DNA of 62,000 nt from Glandiceps talaboti (taxonomy: Eukaryota; Hemichordata; Enteropneusta; Spengelidae): positions 16,597,194 to 16,659,193 of the forward strand of contig NC_135552.1 in the NCBI RefSeq assembly GCF_964340395.1, written 5' to 3'. Below are positions 35,401 through 47,423 of this stretch, one piece after another; position 1 is the first letter of the stretch, and each line of letters begins with the position of its first letter. The notes beneath the pieces are model-generated. The model was not told where the DNA came from, searched no databases, and saw only the letters and a list, made by a program, of their open reading frames with translations. The position numbers and the translations under genes are program-made.

Positions 35401-38400
35401 GACCACCTTCATCACATATTGTTTTTATCTGTTTAATATGTAACATGAATGTAATTATCATTTCATTTCAGACACTTGGCTTTCCAGGTATTCAGATAGG
35501 ATCTCACATCAATGAATGGAACTTAGATGCAGCTGAATTACAACCCATCTTTGCCGTAAGTAGACTCATTTCTTGTGTCATGTTTAATAAATACAGTCCA
35601 AAACTCAATGTTTTGTGTTTACTATTTTACTATTAGACTATATTTCATTCCTCAAAGATTTAGACTTCACCCCACAAAAGAAAAACGTTTTTCCTTACTG
35701 TCATGTGTAAAGAATGAAGTAGTTCAGTAAAAACTATAAGTTTTTGTTCATAAAGCTTTTACACTCAGACACATAACTAACACTCGGACTAGGTTTGTTA
35801 AGCAAACATACATGTACTGTATATGTTCTCCCCTGCTTTTTCTTTTTGCCTTTAATTATTTTTCTGTTAATTATGAGAAGAATGACATACACTTCTTTTT
35901 TTACTCTACTATAATGTACAATCTTTGTGCAATGGGCTGAGGCCTTAGCATTTGAAATAAAGCAATTTTATTATTATATTTATTATCCTGGTATGTGAAA
36001 ACCATGTAAAGGGTTCTATTCATCAAATGTAACTAGTGATATTTGAGCTCTATAATGTGTAATCCACTGCCAGTACTCTTTACTGTTACTAATTTAAAAA
36101 TAATTCCATGAAAGCTTCGATGATGTAAAAATAGGAAAGCATGCCATCAAATCATATACAAAAATGTGTGTTTATGTTTCAAGTCTTTTTTTTTCCTGGG
36201 GGGGGGGGGGGGGATATGTTTTTATAGGTTGATATTTTCCGAGTGACTGTCTTGTGTATTTACTGTAAAAAAATGATTTCATTCACTTTACTTAACCAGC
36301 ATGGGTGGAGATGCTTTTAGTGCCCTTTCTAGTTCATTGTCTTCCCTTTGCAATGATTGAGTTTATCATTCTAAATGAAGAGCTCTTTTAAGATTATGTC
36401 ACTAAATGTTAGGGGTTTGCGAGCTTACAAAAAAAGAAGAAGCATTTTTATTTGGCTTAGAAAGTATAAACCACAAATAATTTTTCTTCAAGAAACTCAT
36501 TCAATTCCCCAAGATGAGTCAGTGTGGAGTAAGAGTATCCCAGGACACTGTATTTTCTCACATGGTTCCAATACCAGTAGGGGCACCGCTGTAATGATAT
36601 TAAATCTGGATTACAAGATTAATTCAGTAGAAACAGATACAAATGGCAGAATAATTATTATTTCAGTTGATATTATGGGTAAACCTTATCTTTTAATTAA
36701 TACTTATGCACCAAATCTGGAGACTGAACACAAAATTTTTTTGGAGACCCTTTCCTCAATGTTAGACCCTTTTCTTGAAGACCCAGGTAGAGAAATAATT
36801 TGGGGAGGTGATCAAAATATTACTTTGAATAACTCTCTGGATAGAATGGGAGGAAATCCATCAATTTGGCAGGGCTCAATTAATAGACTTGAGGATATCT
36901 GTTGTAATTTTGATCTTGTTGACATATGGAGGATTCAAAATCCAGATGAAAAACGATTCACATGGAGGCGTCTCAGACCAAATTTAATTCAGAGTCGAAT
37001 TGATTTTTTTATGATTAGCAGCTCTGCCCAATTGATGGTTACTGATACTGATATCATACCCAGTGTCCTTACAGATCATTCAGCTATTACTTTAGTAATC
37101 GGGGATAGAACTTGTAAACCTGGTAGCTCCTATTGGAAACTAAACAACAGTCTTTTACAAGATCCTGATTATATAACTTTGATACAGGAAAAGTTTCAGT
37201 CATGGGTTGAGGAATATGGTACTGTAATTGATAATGGTAAGCTCTGGGACTTTCTGAAGTATAAAATTAAAGTGTGTTCTATCGCATTTGGTAAACATAA
37301 GGCACAGTCTAGGAAAAAAAGAATCCAAGAACTGGAAAATCAACTTAAACTTCTTGATCAGCAAATATCCTGCAATCCAATAGGTGCTACCAGGGATGCC
37401 TTGGAAAATGTTATGCATGAATTACAAGTAGAATATAATTATATCACAGAAGGAGCTATTATACGTTCTCGTGTGGACTGGTATGAACTTGGGGAGAAAA
37501 ATACCAAATATTTTTTAGGTCTTGAACGTAGAAATGCTAAAAAGGGTCAGATTGTAAATTTAATTGATAATACAAACAAGGTACTGTCTAAACCTGAGGA
37601 TATTCAGAAGGAAATCAAGGCCTTTTATATTAAACTTTACTCCAGTAGGTTACATGAATCTTTACCACAGGATGGACATACTTTTAGTTCCCATACCAGG
37701 TTAAGTGATATTGATAGAAACTCCTGTGAGGGCCTTATTACTATGCAGGAAGCTATTGACTCCTTGAATTGTTTACCAGGTAACAAGACACCTGGAAATG
37801 ATGGACTCACCCCTGAGTTCTACTTTACATTTTGGCCCTTAGTAGGCCAGTACGTTCTGAATTCATTCAACCATGCTTACCATCAAGGTGAAATGAACAG
37901 TAGTCAGAGACAGGGGGTCATCACACTGCTTGAGAAAAAGGATAAGGATAAACGTTTTATTAAAAATTGGAGACCAATAACATTGTTAAACACAGACTAT
38001 AAAATTCTCTCTAAATGTATTGCACGTAGATTAGACAAGGTTTTGCATAAAATAATTCATGAAACACAAACTGCCTTTGTTAAAAACAGAAACATTGCAG
38101 ACTCTGTCCGGCTTATTGATAGTATTCTTAATTTCACTAAAGACACTAATATACCTGGAATCTTAATGGCAATTGACTTTCAAAAAGCGTTTGATAGTCT
38201 TGAATGGAACTTTATTTTTCTTACTCTAAATTCTTTTAATTTTGGTCCCTCCATTAAACATTGGATTAGTACATTTTACAAGAACCCAACAAGCTGTGTG
38301 ATGAACTGCGGTCTCTCTACCGGATATTTCGATATTTGTAGAGGGGTAAGACAAGGAGATCCAATATCTCCAGCACTTTTTATTATGTCACTTGAACTAC

Positions 38401-41400
38401 TTTTAGTTGCCTTACGGGCTAATACCTCTATTCATGGTATAAAAATATGTATGTCAGAGATAAAAGCCTCCGCATTCGCAGATGACCTCACATGTTTTCT
38501 TGCTGACCTCGACTCTGTAAATAATTTGCTTACTCTTCTTGAGACTTTCAGTATTTATTCAGGTCTTTGTGTAAACTTTGAAAAATCAGAAGCAATGTGG
38601 ATTGGTTCATGGAGATCCCGAAACGATACACCATTCGGGGTGATGTGGCCAATGTCCCCTTTAAAGATTGTTGGTATTTATTTTTCTTACAATTCTGATC
38701 TTGCATATGGTATGAATGTCAGAGGACCCATGGATTCCTTGAAAAAATGTCTGACCTTATGGTCTGCTAGAAAACTTACTTTAATTGGCAAGGTGCAAAT
38801 TATAAAAACCCTTGTAATTCCAAAATTTTTATATTTGTTCAATTTGATTGTTATGAACAAAAGGGACATAAAGCAAATCAATAAGCTACTCCATAAATTC
38901 ATTTGGAATGGGCCAGAAAAAGTGGCAAGATCAACATTGATAGGGGACATTGGCCAAGGAGGACTTAATATGCTCGATGTCTTTGCCTTGTATGATGCTT
39001 TCAGAGTGAAATGGATACAAAGATATTTAAATGGTGAAATTTCACATCCATGGAAAATCCCTTTTTCGTATTATTTAAGACCAGTGGGGGGTAGCCTTAT
39101 TTTCAAGTGTAATTTTAGAACCAGTCTTTTAGATATTACCATTCCTCCATTCTTTAGGAGTATTCTAGTAAGTTGGCAAAAGATGTTACCTTATAATAAC
39201 ATACAGTCGGTAGAGGATACTGTAATCTGGAATAATGCCAGAATTCTTGTGAATAACAGAAGTGTTTGTTACCTCGATTTTATTTCAAAAGGAATTGTTT
39301 ATATTGCAGACATATTTGATCCAACTGGTAAGATCAAGGGATGGGAAGCCCTTGAAAGTATAGGTCTCTCAAAAATTCACCTCCTCCTGTGGAGGGGAGT
39401 TATATCGGCACTTCCTTTGGAATGGAGGAATGGTAATCCTGTTCATGTGAGACCAGAAACTCCTGTGGGTCTTTTTGTTAAAAATTCTTTTTTTCCAATA
39501 GAGAAAACCACTTGTAAGAAAGTTAGAAAACAACTTTCAGCAAATTATTTTATTCCACCCAGAGCTCAATATTACTTTCAGCACATACTTGAGACAGAAA
39601 TAGAAGTAAATGAGTGGAACGAACTTTATCGCATACCTTTTCAGGTAACAGTTGAAACAAAACTTCAAGAATTTCAGTGGAAATTAAATCATAATATCAT
39701 TTTTACCAATTATTCATTATTTCGTATGAAACCTCCACTGGTCGAATCAAGCCTCTGTACTTTTTGTAAGCTTACTGACGAGACAGTACTTCACCTTTTT
39801 TGTAATTGTGAATGTGTTAAACTAATATGGAATCGACTGTTTGTAGCATGGGGTAAGATTTTGAATATTCAAGAAAATCTATCTGAAAAGCAAATACTAC
39901 TTGGTGACAGACTTTTCGCACCTATACTTAACCACATTGTAATCATCACTAAGACAACAATATATGACTGTAAGCTAAATGGTAAAATACCTTCCTTTAA
40001 CATGGTTAGGCAGAAAGTTAATCTTAAAAGGAAAATAGAATACTACATGATGAAAAGGAAAGACATGTTAGATAAATTTCATCAGAAATGGAATGACTTA
40101 AATGGCAACATTGTGTAACAGTCAAAATTATCATGAAATGAGAAAGCAAAACCTCCCTTCTTTGTATGTACTCTTTCTTTATTTCCTATTGTTCCACTTC
40201 TGTACACTTGTATATGTATACATTTTGTTTGAAAAGCAATAAAGACTGATTAAATATAAAAAAAAAAAAAAAACCAGCATGTCTCATAAAATGTAATGTA
40301 ACCTTGTAAATGATATAAATACATGTGCATTAAGTTGATCGTAGTTTTATCAGAGGTAGACATCACAATGTCTTTCCAAGGATGTCAGCTGAAATAGTTC
40401 CAGTCTCATTCCATGTGTGTCTAAACAATACAATACAAGGGAAACAAGGATGCCTCGGTGTTTCACTCATGAGACAATGTTTTTTACACATAGACAGACA
40501 AGTTCAAATGCAAAAGAAACAGTTATAGATTTAGAGGTGCCAATCACAGTGGGAATGTAGAAGCAGATTAGTTACCATGTTGATTATCAAATGGAAAGTA
40601 AACAATTGAAGCCATTAAAATCATCAAGTCAATGTGTAATGTTTCAGCAGAAGCTTGTTTCTACTGCACTGAATAGTAATAGTAGCACTTCAATGTGATT
40701 CCTGCTATGTGTGTGTGTTTATGCCTATGTTACTGTTAGTCTAGAGGTGTATTGTATCTATCTTTGTGCATAGACCCTCCACCCATGCACGGTTGGTGGA
40801 GGGTCTATGCTTTGTGTCAAAAACCTTTTGTCCTATGACTGAAACACCAATTTGAAAGCAAATTCATTTCTCTTAAAAGAGTTGTGATCAGACCATATAT
40901 CAAAAACAAAGCATGTATGATGCAAGTATTGTGATCGATTAGCATGCCTTGAAAGGGTTTAGTACCTGAATAAACGTAAACTGTTTATAACTCATGCAAA
41001 ATTGTGATTTCAATGCTTTGTTTCTTATATAACATAGCACATTTGATGTTGCTCAACTATTTTTAGAGGTAATGGCTAATGCGTATGACTTTTAAGAAAT
41101 TTGTAATTTTTTTGTTCAGTAAATCTTTATGTGACTTGTTTTATAAGTACACACTCAGTGTTTAGAACAAAATGTGTTTGTGAATTGAGTTTGCTGGAGT
41201 ACCCTTTTGTTATCTACCGGTAGTGCCGAGCTTTATTACAGTGTATTAACAGTAAATAATTGAAAAGCATATTAAATTAACATGAAGATAGATACCTGAC
41301 AGAGTTGTGGTGGTGTGAATATACTGGCAGAAATGAATATGGTCACTGCAGGTCATTCATGTTAAAGAATATACTAGTTTTTACAGAGATCATTCAAATG

Positions 41401-42889
41401 AAAGTATTAATTTCTTTTTAAAGTCCTGGACACATGAGAAAATCTTGTACACTGATGACCTTGTGTACGTTATAACTACAGCTCTGAAAGCACAGTCAGC
41501 CAATGAAAATACAGAAGTATCTTAATCATGACATGTCACTCCACTCAAAGATACATCAATTGTCAATGGGAGAAAATGTTGTTTATGAAAATCCAGACCA
41601 GTTGAAATAGTTCCAACTTATCAACTTCTGTATGCCAAGGTGATATCTTTTCACATGTAAAGATACTTGCATAAAAGGCAACTTTGATTAGACAGAAGAA
41701 TTGCAGTGAAGTCTCATCACATTGTATTGTTAAATAAAAGAAATGGCATTGAAATGACTGAATAACACTTTAGATTACATACTATTACATGTAGGGTTGA
41801 AGGAGAAGAAAAACCAGAATTACTGCCTCCTTCAAGTTATGTACAGTTCTATTTTACTACTAGTATACAATGTCCAATAAAACAAATGGAAAATTATATT
41901 TTTTATAAATAGTTTTTTGTTATATGACCAAGGGTTCCATTTCCTTACAAGTAATATTTCGCTGTTCAGGTCAACCGACTTTGTCAAACTGTCTGTTTGC
42001 TGGCTATACAACAAGGCAGTGTAGTTGCAATGATGTGGTTGTAATGTTGAATGCAATAGGTATGTCCGTCCCTGTTCATAGTGTTATCCCCATTGTCTTC
42101 TGATCTGGAGAGATTAGATAATTTGCCTGGATTAACCTAGCCTGTTCTCTGTTCATGATCTTAGCAGAGTCCCAATTGATGATGTTATTATTTTAGGTGA
42201 CAGATAATTTATTGAATATTTTGGATCAGTTCCATAATCTGTATGAACACATCAATGCAACTATGCCTCCAGCAAACAGAGAGGTTTTTTTTACAGAGCT
42301 TGCTGACCTCAACAGATGAAACATTGTTCATAAGTAATTGGGTGTGTAACAAACCATTTATTACTATGTTTTACCAACCTAAGAACGTATTTGAGAATAC
42401 GATGATATTATTTTGAGAAGTAACATCTGTAGGATATGATATCAAAATACTTGTTACTTTCTTACTGTACTTCTCCTTTGTAATTTTCAGCTGTTGTAAC
42501 GATATCATCATCATTATGTCTTATTCATATCTCTGATTTGTAAGGTATGTAATGTTCTATCACTTGACTCAAACACAAGTCTTTTTGTGTTATTACTGAC
42601 AGGCAGCTGAAGAAATAGGATGTTCCATCTTTGTACATCCATGGGATATGGAGCTGAGTGGGAGGATGGCAAAGTATTGGTTACCATGGTTAGTTGGTAT
42701 GCCTGCAGAAACTACCACTGCTATGTGTTCCATGGTGTTTGGTGGTGTGCTGGAAAGATTCCCTAAACTGAAAGTCTGCTTTGCACACGGAGGTACTATA
42801 ACAATTTATGCATATTACATACCCTTCTCATGGTCCTCACTATCCCAAAACAATCAGGCAATCAATTAATCAATAAAGCTGCCTGGTGT

Positions 42890-42933
<44 letters not shown>

Positions 42934-44844
42934 GTATTTACATGACACCCTATAACTAACTTGACTGGAGAACTATTCTCGTCAATGCCACCAAACAGTT
43001 CAAATAACTAATTGTGTGCTTCACTTTTCAGCTGGTTCATTTCCTTACACCATTGGACGTATTGAACATGGATTTAATGTTCGTCCTGATCTGTGTGCAG
43101 TTGAGAACCCCATCAATCCAAGGAAATATCTGGGACAGATTTACACAGACTCATTGACACATGACCCAAAAGCTCTAAGGCTATTGGTCGATGTTATGGG
43201 AGAGGTATGTATTATATGAATGAATTAGCTGTATTCCTGTAGGGGTCATATGAGCAAGGTTACTCTGAAAGGCCAGTCAACTTGACAGGAACATAAGCAA
43301 AATAGAGGATAGATAATTAAGGGAATGACGAATGTTTTAAATTTGTACAGAGGAAGGTGGACATTTAATACTCAATACATCGTCATGTCAGTGCAATACA
43401 TGTAAGGTCATATCTCCTATACAATTGTATAGCAGATATGGCCTTATTGCACTGACACGGTGATATGTACCTTCCTCATACATGTAGGAAGATGGTGTGT
43501 TCCAACACTTTCCAGGATATGTTCCAGTGTTGTATGCCTATTAAAGTTTGCATCTTTAAGTTATTTTCAAGAGCATTATTATGTGTGATCTTTTGTACAC
43601 ATGACTTACGTACTTTGCATTTTATATAGGATCGTGTGTTACTGGGAAGTGACTATCCGTTCCCACTGGGTGAACACCATCCAGGCAAACTGATCGAATC
43701 TATGGACGATTTCAGTGATCAACTCAAGGTAGGTTAATATCTTTATATATCTAGGACCTGCTATAGTCATCTACTATAACATCCATCGCTGTCATTTTAT
43801 ACATTCTATGTACCAGTTTCATTTTCATTAGAAATGTTCTAGTTTCACACCTTCAGTCATAGAGCATAATATTATGTGTAAGGTGTATGTTCACATTTGT
43901 TATAAAATGCTCTCAGGATTTTGATGACTTTTTATTATGGTATGGGTTTTGTAAACAATGCATACTGTAGTGGCAGCACCGGGCCATGGAAGGCTGTTTG
44001 TATGAGTATACTAAGTCAGTACAATCAAAGTCTGAATAGTTCATATCCACAAAATCAAGGCTTTATCATACAACACATGACCATAGGGAAATTATTTTTT
44101 TGTCTTATTTGTGAGATTTAATTGATATTTGCTGAGGATTCAATTTCCATATTTGGACATAGTGTGCCAGGTGTGTGATATAGGAAATTATTGCACATCA
44201 TTGAACTCATTCTTTTCCATAACATCACATGTGTATCCAACTTCTGGTGTATAATAAATGATACTTGTATGTTTCACAGTTCACTATATTCATTCTGCAG
44301 ATAACCTCAGTGAACAGACAGACAGACAGACAGACATACATACATACATACATACATACATACATACATACATACATACATACATACATACATACATACA
44401 TACATACATACATACATACATACATAACGGTACATACATACATACATACATACATACATACATACATACATACATACATAACGGTACATACATACATACA
44501 TACATACATACATACATACATACATACATACATACATACATACATACATACATACATAACGGTACATACATACATACATACATACATACATACATACATA
44601 CATACATACATACATAACGGTACATACATACATACATACATACATACATACATACATACATACATACATACATACATACAGACAGACAGACAGTGACAGA
44701 CATACAGACAGACAGTGACAGACAGACATACATACATACATACATACATACATACATACATACATACATACATACAGACAGACAGACAGTGACAGACAGA
44801 CATACAGACAGACAGTGACAGACATACATACATACATACATACA

Positions 44845-44878
<34 letters not shown>

Positions 44879-45015
44879 CATACATACACACATACATACA
44901 TACTGTATATACATACATACATAGACAGACAGACACATACATACATACATACACACATACATACATACATACATACATACATACATACATACATACATAC
45001 ATAGATACACACACA

Positions 45016-45065
<50 letters not shown>

Positions 45066-46047
45066 TAATTCCTTCATGGTTTGTACAAAACCACAAGTGT
45101 TCATGTTTTGTAAAATCTTGCATCTTGCTGATTATGTAAGACACCATCTGAGCAATCATTTCATGAATAGAACAGAACCAGTCAACGTACACACTGATTG
45201 CTATAATTTTTGTCAGTCAGATATTAACATACACACTTATTCATGGTGCTATTAATAAATGTACTTTTGTTAACCATTGTGTTCCTTTTCTATGTGTTAT
45301 TTACATCATGTGTTGACATGTTTTTCCTTTGTTCATCTAGAAAAAATGTGATGGTAGAACTGGGTGACTAATTCAGGCATGAATCATTTGACCCACCCTT
45401 TTATGAATGCTGTATTGTCACTTCTTTGATCATTCATTTAAACAAGGCAGCATTCAAATGTAGATAATGTTTTTGCTTCATTTGTGTACACACATGTATG
45501 TTTGTTTGTGAATTATGACCTCCCAATTTGAATGTATTCTTGGTTTGACTGATTTGTCAGTCATTTTATTCATTACCAAACTGTATAAAGATACGTCATA
45601 TCGCTCGACCCTCACTAGCCTGCTCTATCAGATGTGAAAGGGGGTTGACTGATGTGTGAGGGCGCCCTATCATGCATGGCATACCTTACATACTAATTAC
45701 ATGAATATAAACATGCAAAATAAAAACAAAAAGTGAATGGTGATTGTTTCTGGGCAATTTTGGACTTATCTATGTGATATACCCATAAATGCATAATATT
45801 ATCATTATTATTATTATTATTATTATTAATTTATTAAACAGTTTGTTCTTCCTTTTAATGTTTATCATTTCTTTACTTCTTTTCACAGGACAAACTGTTA
45901 GCTGGCAATGCCTGTGAATTCCTACAACTGGATATAACCAAGTTTCAGCCCACAGAGACATCAAGTGTACAGAAATCATTTCAGTCCAAGAAAACAGTGG
46001 CTGCTAGCAGTGATGACTCCTCAGCTAAGAGAACGAAAACATACTGA
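31237..46047 (+). CDS. ACMSD: 2-amino-3-carboxymuconate-6-semialdehyde decarboxylase
   Basis: Zinc amidohydrolase-fold enzyme of tryptophan catabolism. It decarboxylates ACMS, steering flux away from quinolinate and NAD. Exons: 31237-31296, 34244-34385, 34602-34804, 35472-35555, 42603-42792, 43032-43204, 43630-43728, 45889-46047; 368 aa if counted from the second of two adjacent ATGs (31240), 369 from the first. Human ACMSD starts MKIDIH, favouring 31240. Numbered from there, the zinc ligands and catalytic residues fall exactly at the human positions: His6, His8, His174 (HPWD), His224 (AHG) and Asp291 (SDYPFP). Other hallmarks are [20 protein letters not shown] and [19 protein letters not shown]. 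The C-terminus is about 30 residues longer than human (336 aa), Ser/Lys-rich, ending KRTKTY. Intron 4 is 7 kb because of a LINE insertion; intron 7 holds a large microsatellite. Confidence 0.98.
31514..31535. repeat. AATC repeat, possible retroelement tail
   Basis: Five AATC units followed by an A-run and 'tgttctatggcgctta'. This resembles the microsatellite ends of short retroelements. A longer AATC run is at 42892-42931. Confidence 0.5.
32099..32521. mobile_element. palindromic element in ACMSD intron 1 with a microsatellite grown in one arm
   Basis: Ends ATCACTGCACAGGGAGCC (left) and the mirror of GGCTCCCTGTGATTA (right) bound two long arms meeting near 32266. Matching blocks include 'catttta.a.t.atggtaa' and 'ctgtatgtttctat'. 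Where the left arm has 'acaaacaaacaa', the right arm has five to six TTTG units followed by about 35 GT units (32388-32483). Confidence 0.8.
33840..34143 (-). mobile_element. MITE family A, copy 3
   Basis: A 304-base copy in ACMSD intron 1, reverse orientation, with both ends recognisable (GATTTATTAAGATAGACAC and ATATCTTGATAAAC). It ends 100 bases before ACMSD exon 2. Confidence 0.8.
36304..40273 (+). mobile_element. non-LTR retrotransposon (L1/Tx1-like), 5'-truncated but with intact ORF2
   Basis: The insertion is bounded by the direct repeat AACCAGCATG (36294-36303 and 40272-40281, overlapping the A-tail) and ends in AATAAA (40238-40243) and an A-run. Only about 70 bases precede the main ORF. 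They include [13 protein letters not shown] then a stop at 36357-36359, which could be the tail of a lost ORF1. The element sits in sense orientation in ACMSD intron 4. Confidence 0.93.
36375..40118 (+). CDS. LINE ORF2: endonuclease, reverse transcriptase and C-terminal zinc motif
   Basis: A single 1247-codon frame without stops or frameshifts. Residues 1-235 form the endonuclease: SLNVRG near 9, QETHS near 40, NTYAPN near 113, GGDQN near 142-146, SRID near 210 and LTDHS near 231. A coiled linker follows. The reverse transcriptase covers about 490-760, with [10 protein letters not shown] near 600, [11 protein letters not shown] near 655 and the catalytic box FADD near 700. Residues about 1126-1150 carry a Cys-rich C-terminal motif (CTFC..HLFCNC). 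The architecture and the [12 protein letters not shown] wording place it with L1/Tx1-like elements by recognition, not by a computed tree. The unbroken frame implies a recent insertion. Its codon use is AT-rich like the surroundings. Confidence 0.95.
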   Translation: MKSSFKIMSLNVRGLRAYKKRRSIFIWLRKYKPQIIFLQETHSIPQDESVWSKSIPGHCIFSHGSNTSRGTAVMILNLDYKINSVETDTNGRIIIISVDIMGKPYLLINTYAPNLETEHKIFLETLSSMLDPFLEDPGREIIWGGDQNITLNNSLDRMGGNPSIWQGSINRLEDICCNFDLVDIWRIQNPDEKRFTWRRLRPNLIQSRIDFFMISSSAQLMVTDTDIIPSVLTDHSAITLVIGDRTCKPGSSYWKLNNSLLQDPDYITLIQEKFQSWVEEYGTVIDNGKLWDFLKYKIKVCSIAFGKHKAQSRKKRIQELENQLKLLDQQISCNPIGATRDALENVMHELQVEYNYITEGAIIRSRVDWYELGEKNTKYFLGLERRNAKKGQIVNLIDNTNKVLSKPEDIQKEIKAFYIKLYSSRLHESLPQDGHTFSSHTRLSDIDRNSCEGLITMQEAIDSLNCLPGNKTPGNDGLTPEFYFTFWPLVGQYVLNSFNHAYHQGEMNSSQRQGVITLLEKKDKDKRFIKNWRPITLLNTDYKILSKCIARRLDKVLHKIIHETQTAFVKNRNIADSVRLIDSILNFTKDTNIPGILMAIDFQKAFDSLEWNFIFLTLNSFNFGPSIKHWISTFYKNPTSCVMNCGLSTGYFDICRGVRQGDPISPALFIMSLELLLVALRANTSIHGIKICMSEIKASAFADDLTCFLADLDSVNNLLTLLETFSIYSGLCVNFEKSEAMWIGSWRSRNDTPFGVMWPMSPLKIVGIYFSYNSDLAYGMNVRGPMDSLKKCLTLWSARKLTLIGKVQIIKTLVIPKFLYLFNLIVMNKRDIKQINKLLHKFIWNGPEKVARSTLIGDIGQGGLNMLDVFALYDAFRVKWIQRYLNGEISHPWKIPFSYYLRPVGGSLIFKCNFRTSLLDITIPPFFRSILVSWQKMLPYNNIQSVEDTVIWNNARILVNNRSVCYLDFISKGIVYIADIFDPTGKIKGWEALESIGLSKIHLLLWRGVISALPLEWRNGNPVHVRPETPVGLFVKNSFFPIEKTTCKKVRKQLSANYFIPPRAQYYFQHILETEIEVNEWNELYRIPFQVTVETKLQEFQWKLNHNIIFTNYSLFRMKPPLVESSLCTFCKLTDETVLHLFCNCECVKLIWNRLFVAWGKILNIQENLSEKQILLGDRLFAPILNHIVIITKTTIYDCKLNGKIPSFNMVRQKVNLKRKIEYYMMKRKDMLDKFHQKWNDLNGNIV
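40768..40810. repeat. perfect 16-base-arm hairpin
   Basis: GCATAGACCCTCCACC at 40768-40783 is exactly mirrored at 40795-40810 around an 11-base loop. It lies in ACMSD intron 4, 0.5 kb after the LINE. The arms are GC-richer than the neighbourhood. Apart from it, 40282-42602 shows no supported feature. Confidence 0.8.
42892..42931. repeat. AATC repeat in ACMSD intron 5
   Basis: About ten AATC units, followed by 'aaaagtatttacatgacacc'. Possibly the tail of a short retroelement related to 31514-31535. Confidence 0.7.
43349..43477. repeat. 129-base foldback element in ACMSD intron 6
   Basis: Ends GAGGAAGGT and ACCTTCCTC enclose arms matching GTCAGTGCAAT, AAGGTCATATCT and their mirrors, centred on CTATACAATTGTATAG (43420-43435). 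Confidence 0.75.
44316..45063. repeat. 750-base compound microsatellite (CATA, CAGA, CA) in ACMSD intron 7
   Basis: Mostly TACA units with blocks of CAGA and a terminal CA run (45007-45062). Two internal higher-order features are visible: an ACGG interruption recurs at about 44428, 44480, 44558 and 44617, and a CAGACAGACAGTGACAGAC block appears twice, at about 44680-44727 and 44774-44823. All six frames are open over hundreds of codons; none is a gene. Confidence 0.97.
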
Positions 46048-46301
46048 AGTCTATTATATACTAATCAAAGACTGACCAGCTGTAGGGGCACTTAATGTGG
46101 TCACAAATGTGTTTAGTCTAGATGCAATGAGTGGCATCAAATCTCAAGATCTCTCTTTACGTCTAGCTCAATGAGGCCCTGAAGTGAAATTTCAAATTCA
46201 ACCAATCCCATCCCCACAATCATTGACATCATGTCTTTGTTACGTTTTCAATCACAGAATTCTACCCAATGATAAATTAGTGTCTATTGGGGCGCAGTTA
46301 C

Positions 46302-46388
46302 GTAATGTCCAAATATGGTACAGTGATGACCAAATATGGTACAGTGATGACCAAATATGGTACAGTAATGTCCAAATTTGGTACGTTT
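46302..46388. repeat. 21-base tandem repeat in ACMSD 3' flank
   Basis: Nearly four copies of CCAAATATGGTACAGTGATGA, the last two diverged. Begins about 255 bases after the ACMSD stop, so probably within its 3' untranslated region. Confidence 0.85.
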
Positions 46389-46769
46389 ATCATATCAGGA
46401 CACTACTTATACAATGTTTACATCATTCTAACAGTTGGGTTTTACTCATTTGCATGAACAACTTTTGGTTCATGATTCCTCATTCAGCTAGACATGGTAA
46501 AGAGCTGCCATGGATAAGCATCTAGACTACAAATCTGTATAAAGAATATGGTAATAGGGAGATAGCTATCAAAGTGTGCTTAGCCAATTAGTATTATTGA
46601 AAGTCAGCTGGAGCTGACCACAAAATTTACACTTTTGTTTGCAAAAAAAATTGAAAAATGAAAAACAAAGTAAAAAACGCTTTCACTAATTATGACATAT
46701 TATAGGTTACCTCCATGTAGCTAAAAGCCAATGTTTTGACAACAGTTTTCCAACGACAAGCTGAGGAAT

Positions 46770-46982
46770 TGATTCTTGAGATAAGTTGACAGGATAAAGG
46801 AGGTTACTTTCATGATAAACTTTTATCCCAATTGTGTTACCACAACATGAAGGTAAAAAAATGTATTGTTATGATTTGATTCTTGAGATAAGTTCACAGG
46901 ATAAAAGACGTTACTTCCATGATAAAAGTTTATCTAATTGTATTACCACAACATGAAGGTAAAAAATGTATAGTTATGATTT
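46770..46982. repeat. 107-base tandem duplication
   Basis: Two units starting 'tgattcttgagataagtt' at about 46770 and 46877, sharing 'cacaacatgaaggtaaaaaa' and 'ttatgatt' with a few substitutions and short indels. Confidence 0.85.
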
Positions 46983-47423
46983 CTTGCTAATTGTTAACCC
47001 ATCCCGTATAGCATAATGTAATCACTGCCAGAATCAAACTATTTGATTTTAAGATGAGAAATATAAGACAACGTAATAATTTACTGTAAACTGTTTGGAC
47101 AGTCTTAGATAAAAGTGATTGTTACAAGTCTGTCTGTTTTTAAAAGTAAATTTGTGATATTCAATTTGTAAATATTATGAAAAATTTTAGATTTTGAATT
47201 CAAACTCGCTAGTCAGGTAAACGAGTATAGTTTGTGCTGATCAAAAAAACTGCCATTATTTCAGATAAAGTAATATATTCGTCAATATGACAGAAGGTTA
47301 ACAATAACACATGGCTATGAAAGCATTATCACAATTAATTGTCGATCGTTAAAGGTTGGCAATCTGTACCAAAATTTGCTGATGCTCAAATACAAATTTG
47401 GTAGAGCGTTGCATCATGAGATA

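Noticed and set aside
37200-38950. Minus-strand frames inside the LINE
   Set aside because: Antisense shadows of the intact ORF2.
44225-45255. Long open frames (up to 300 codons) of Met-Tyr-Val-Cys or Thr-Tyr-Ile-His repeats
   Set aside because: Translations of tetranucleotide microsatellite, open in all frames on both strands.
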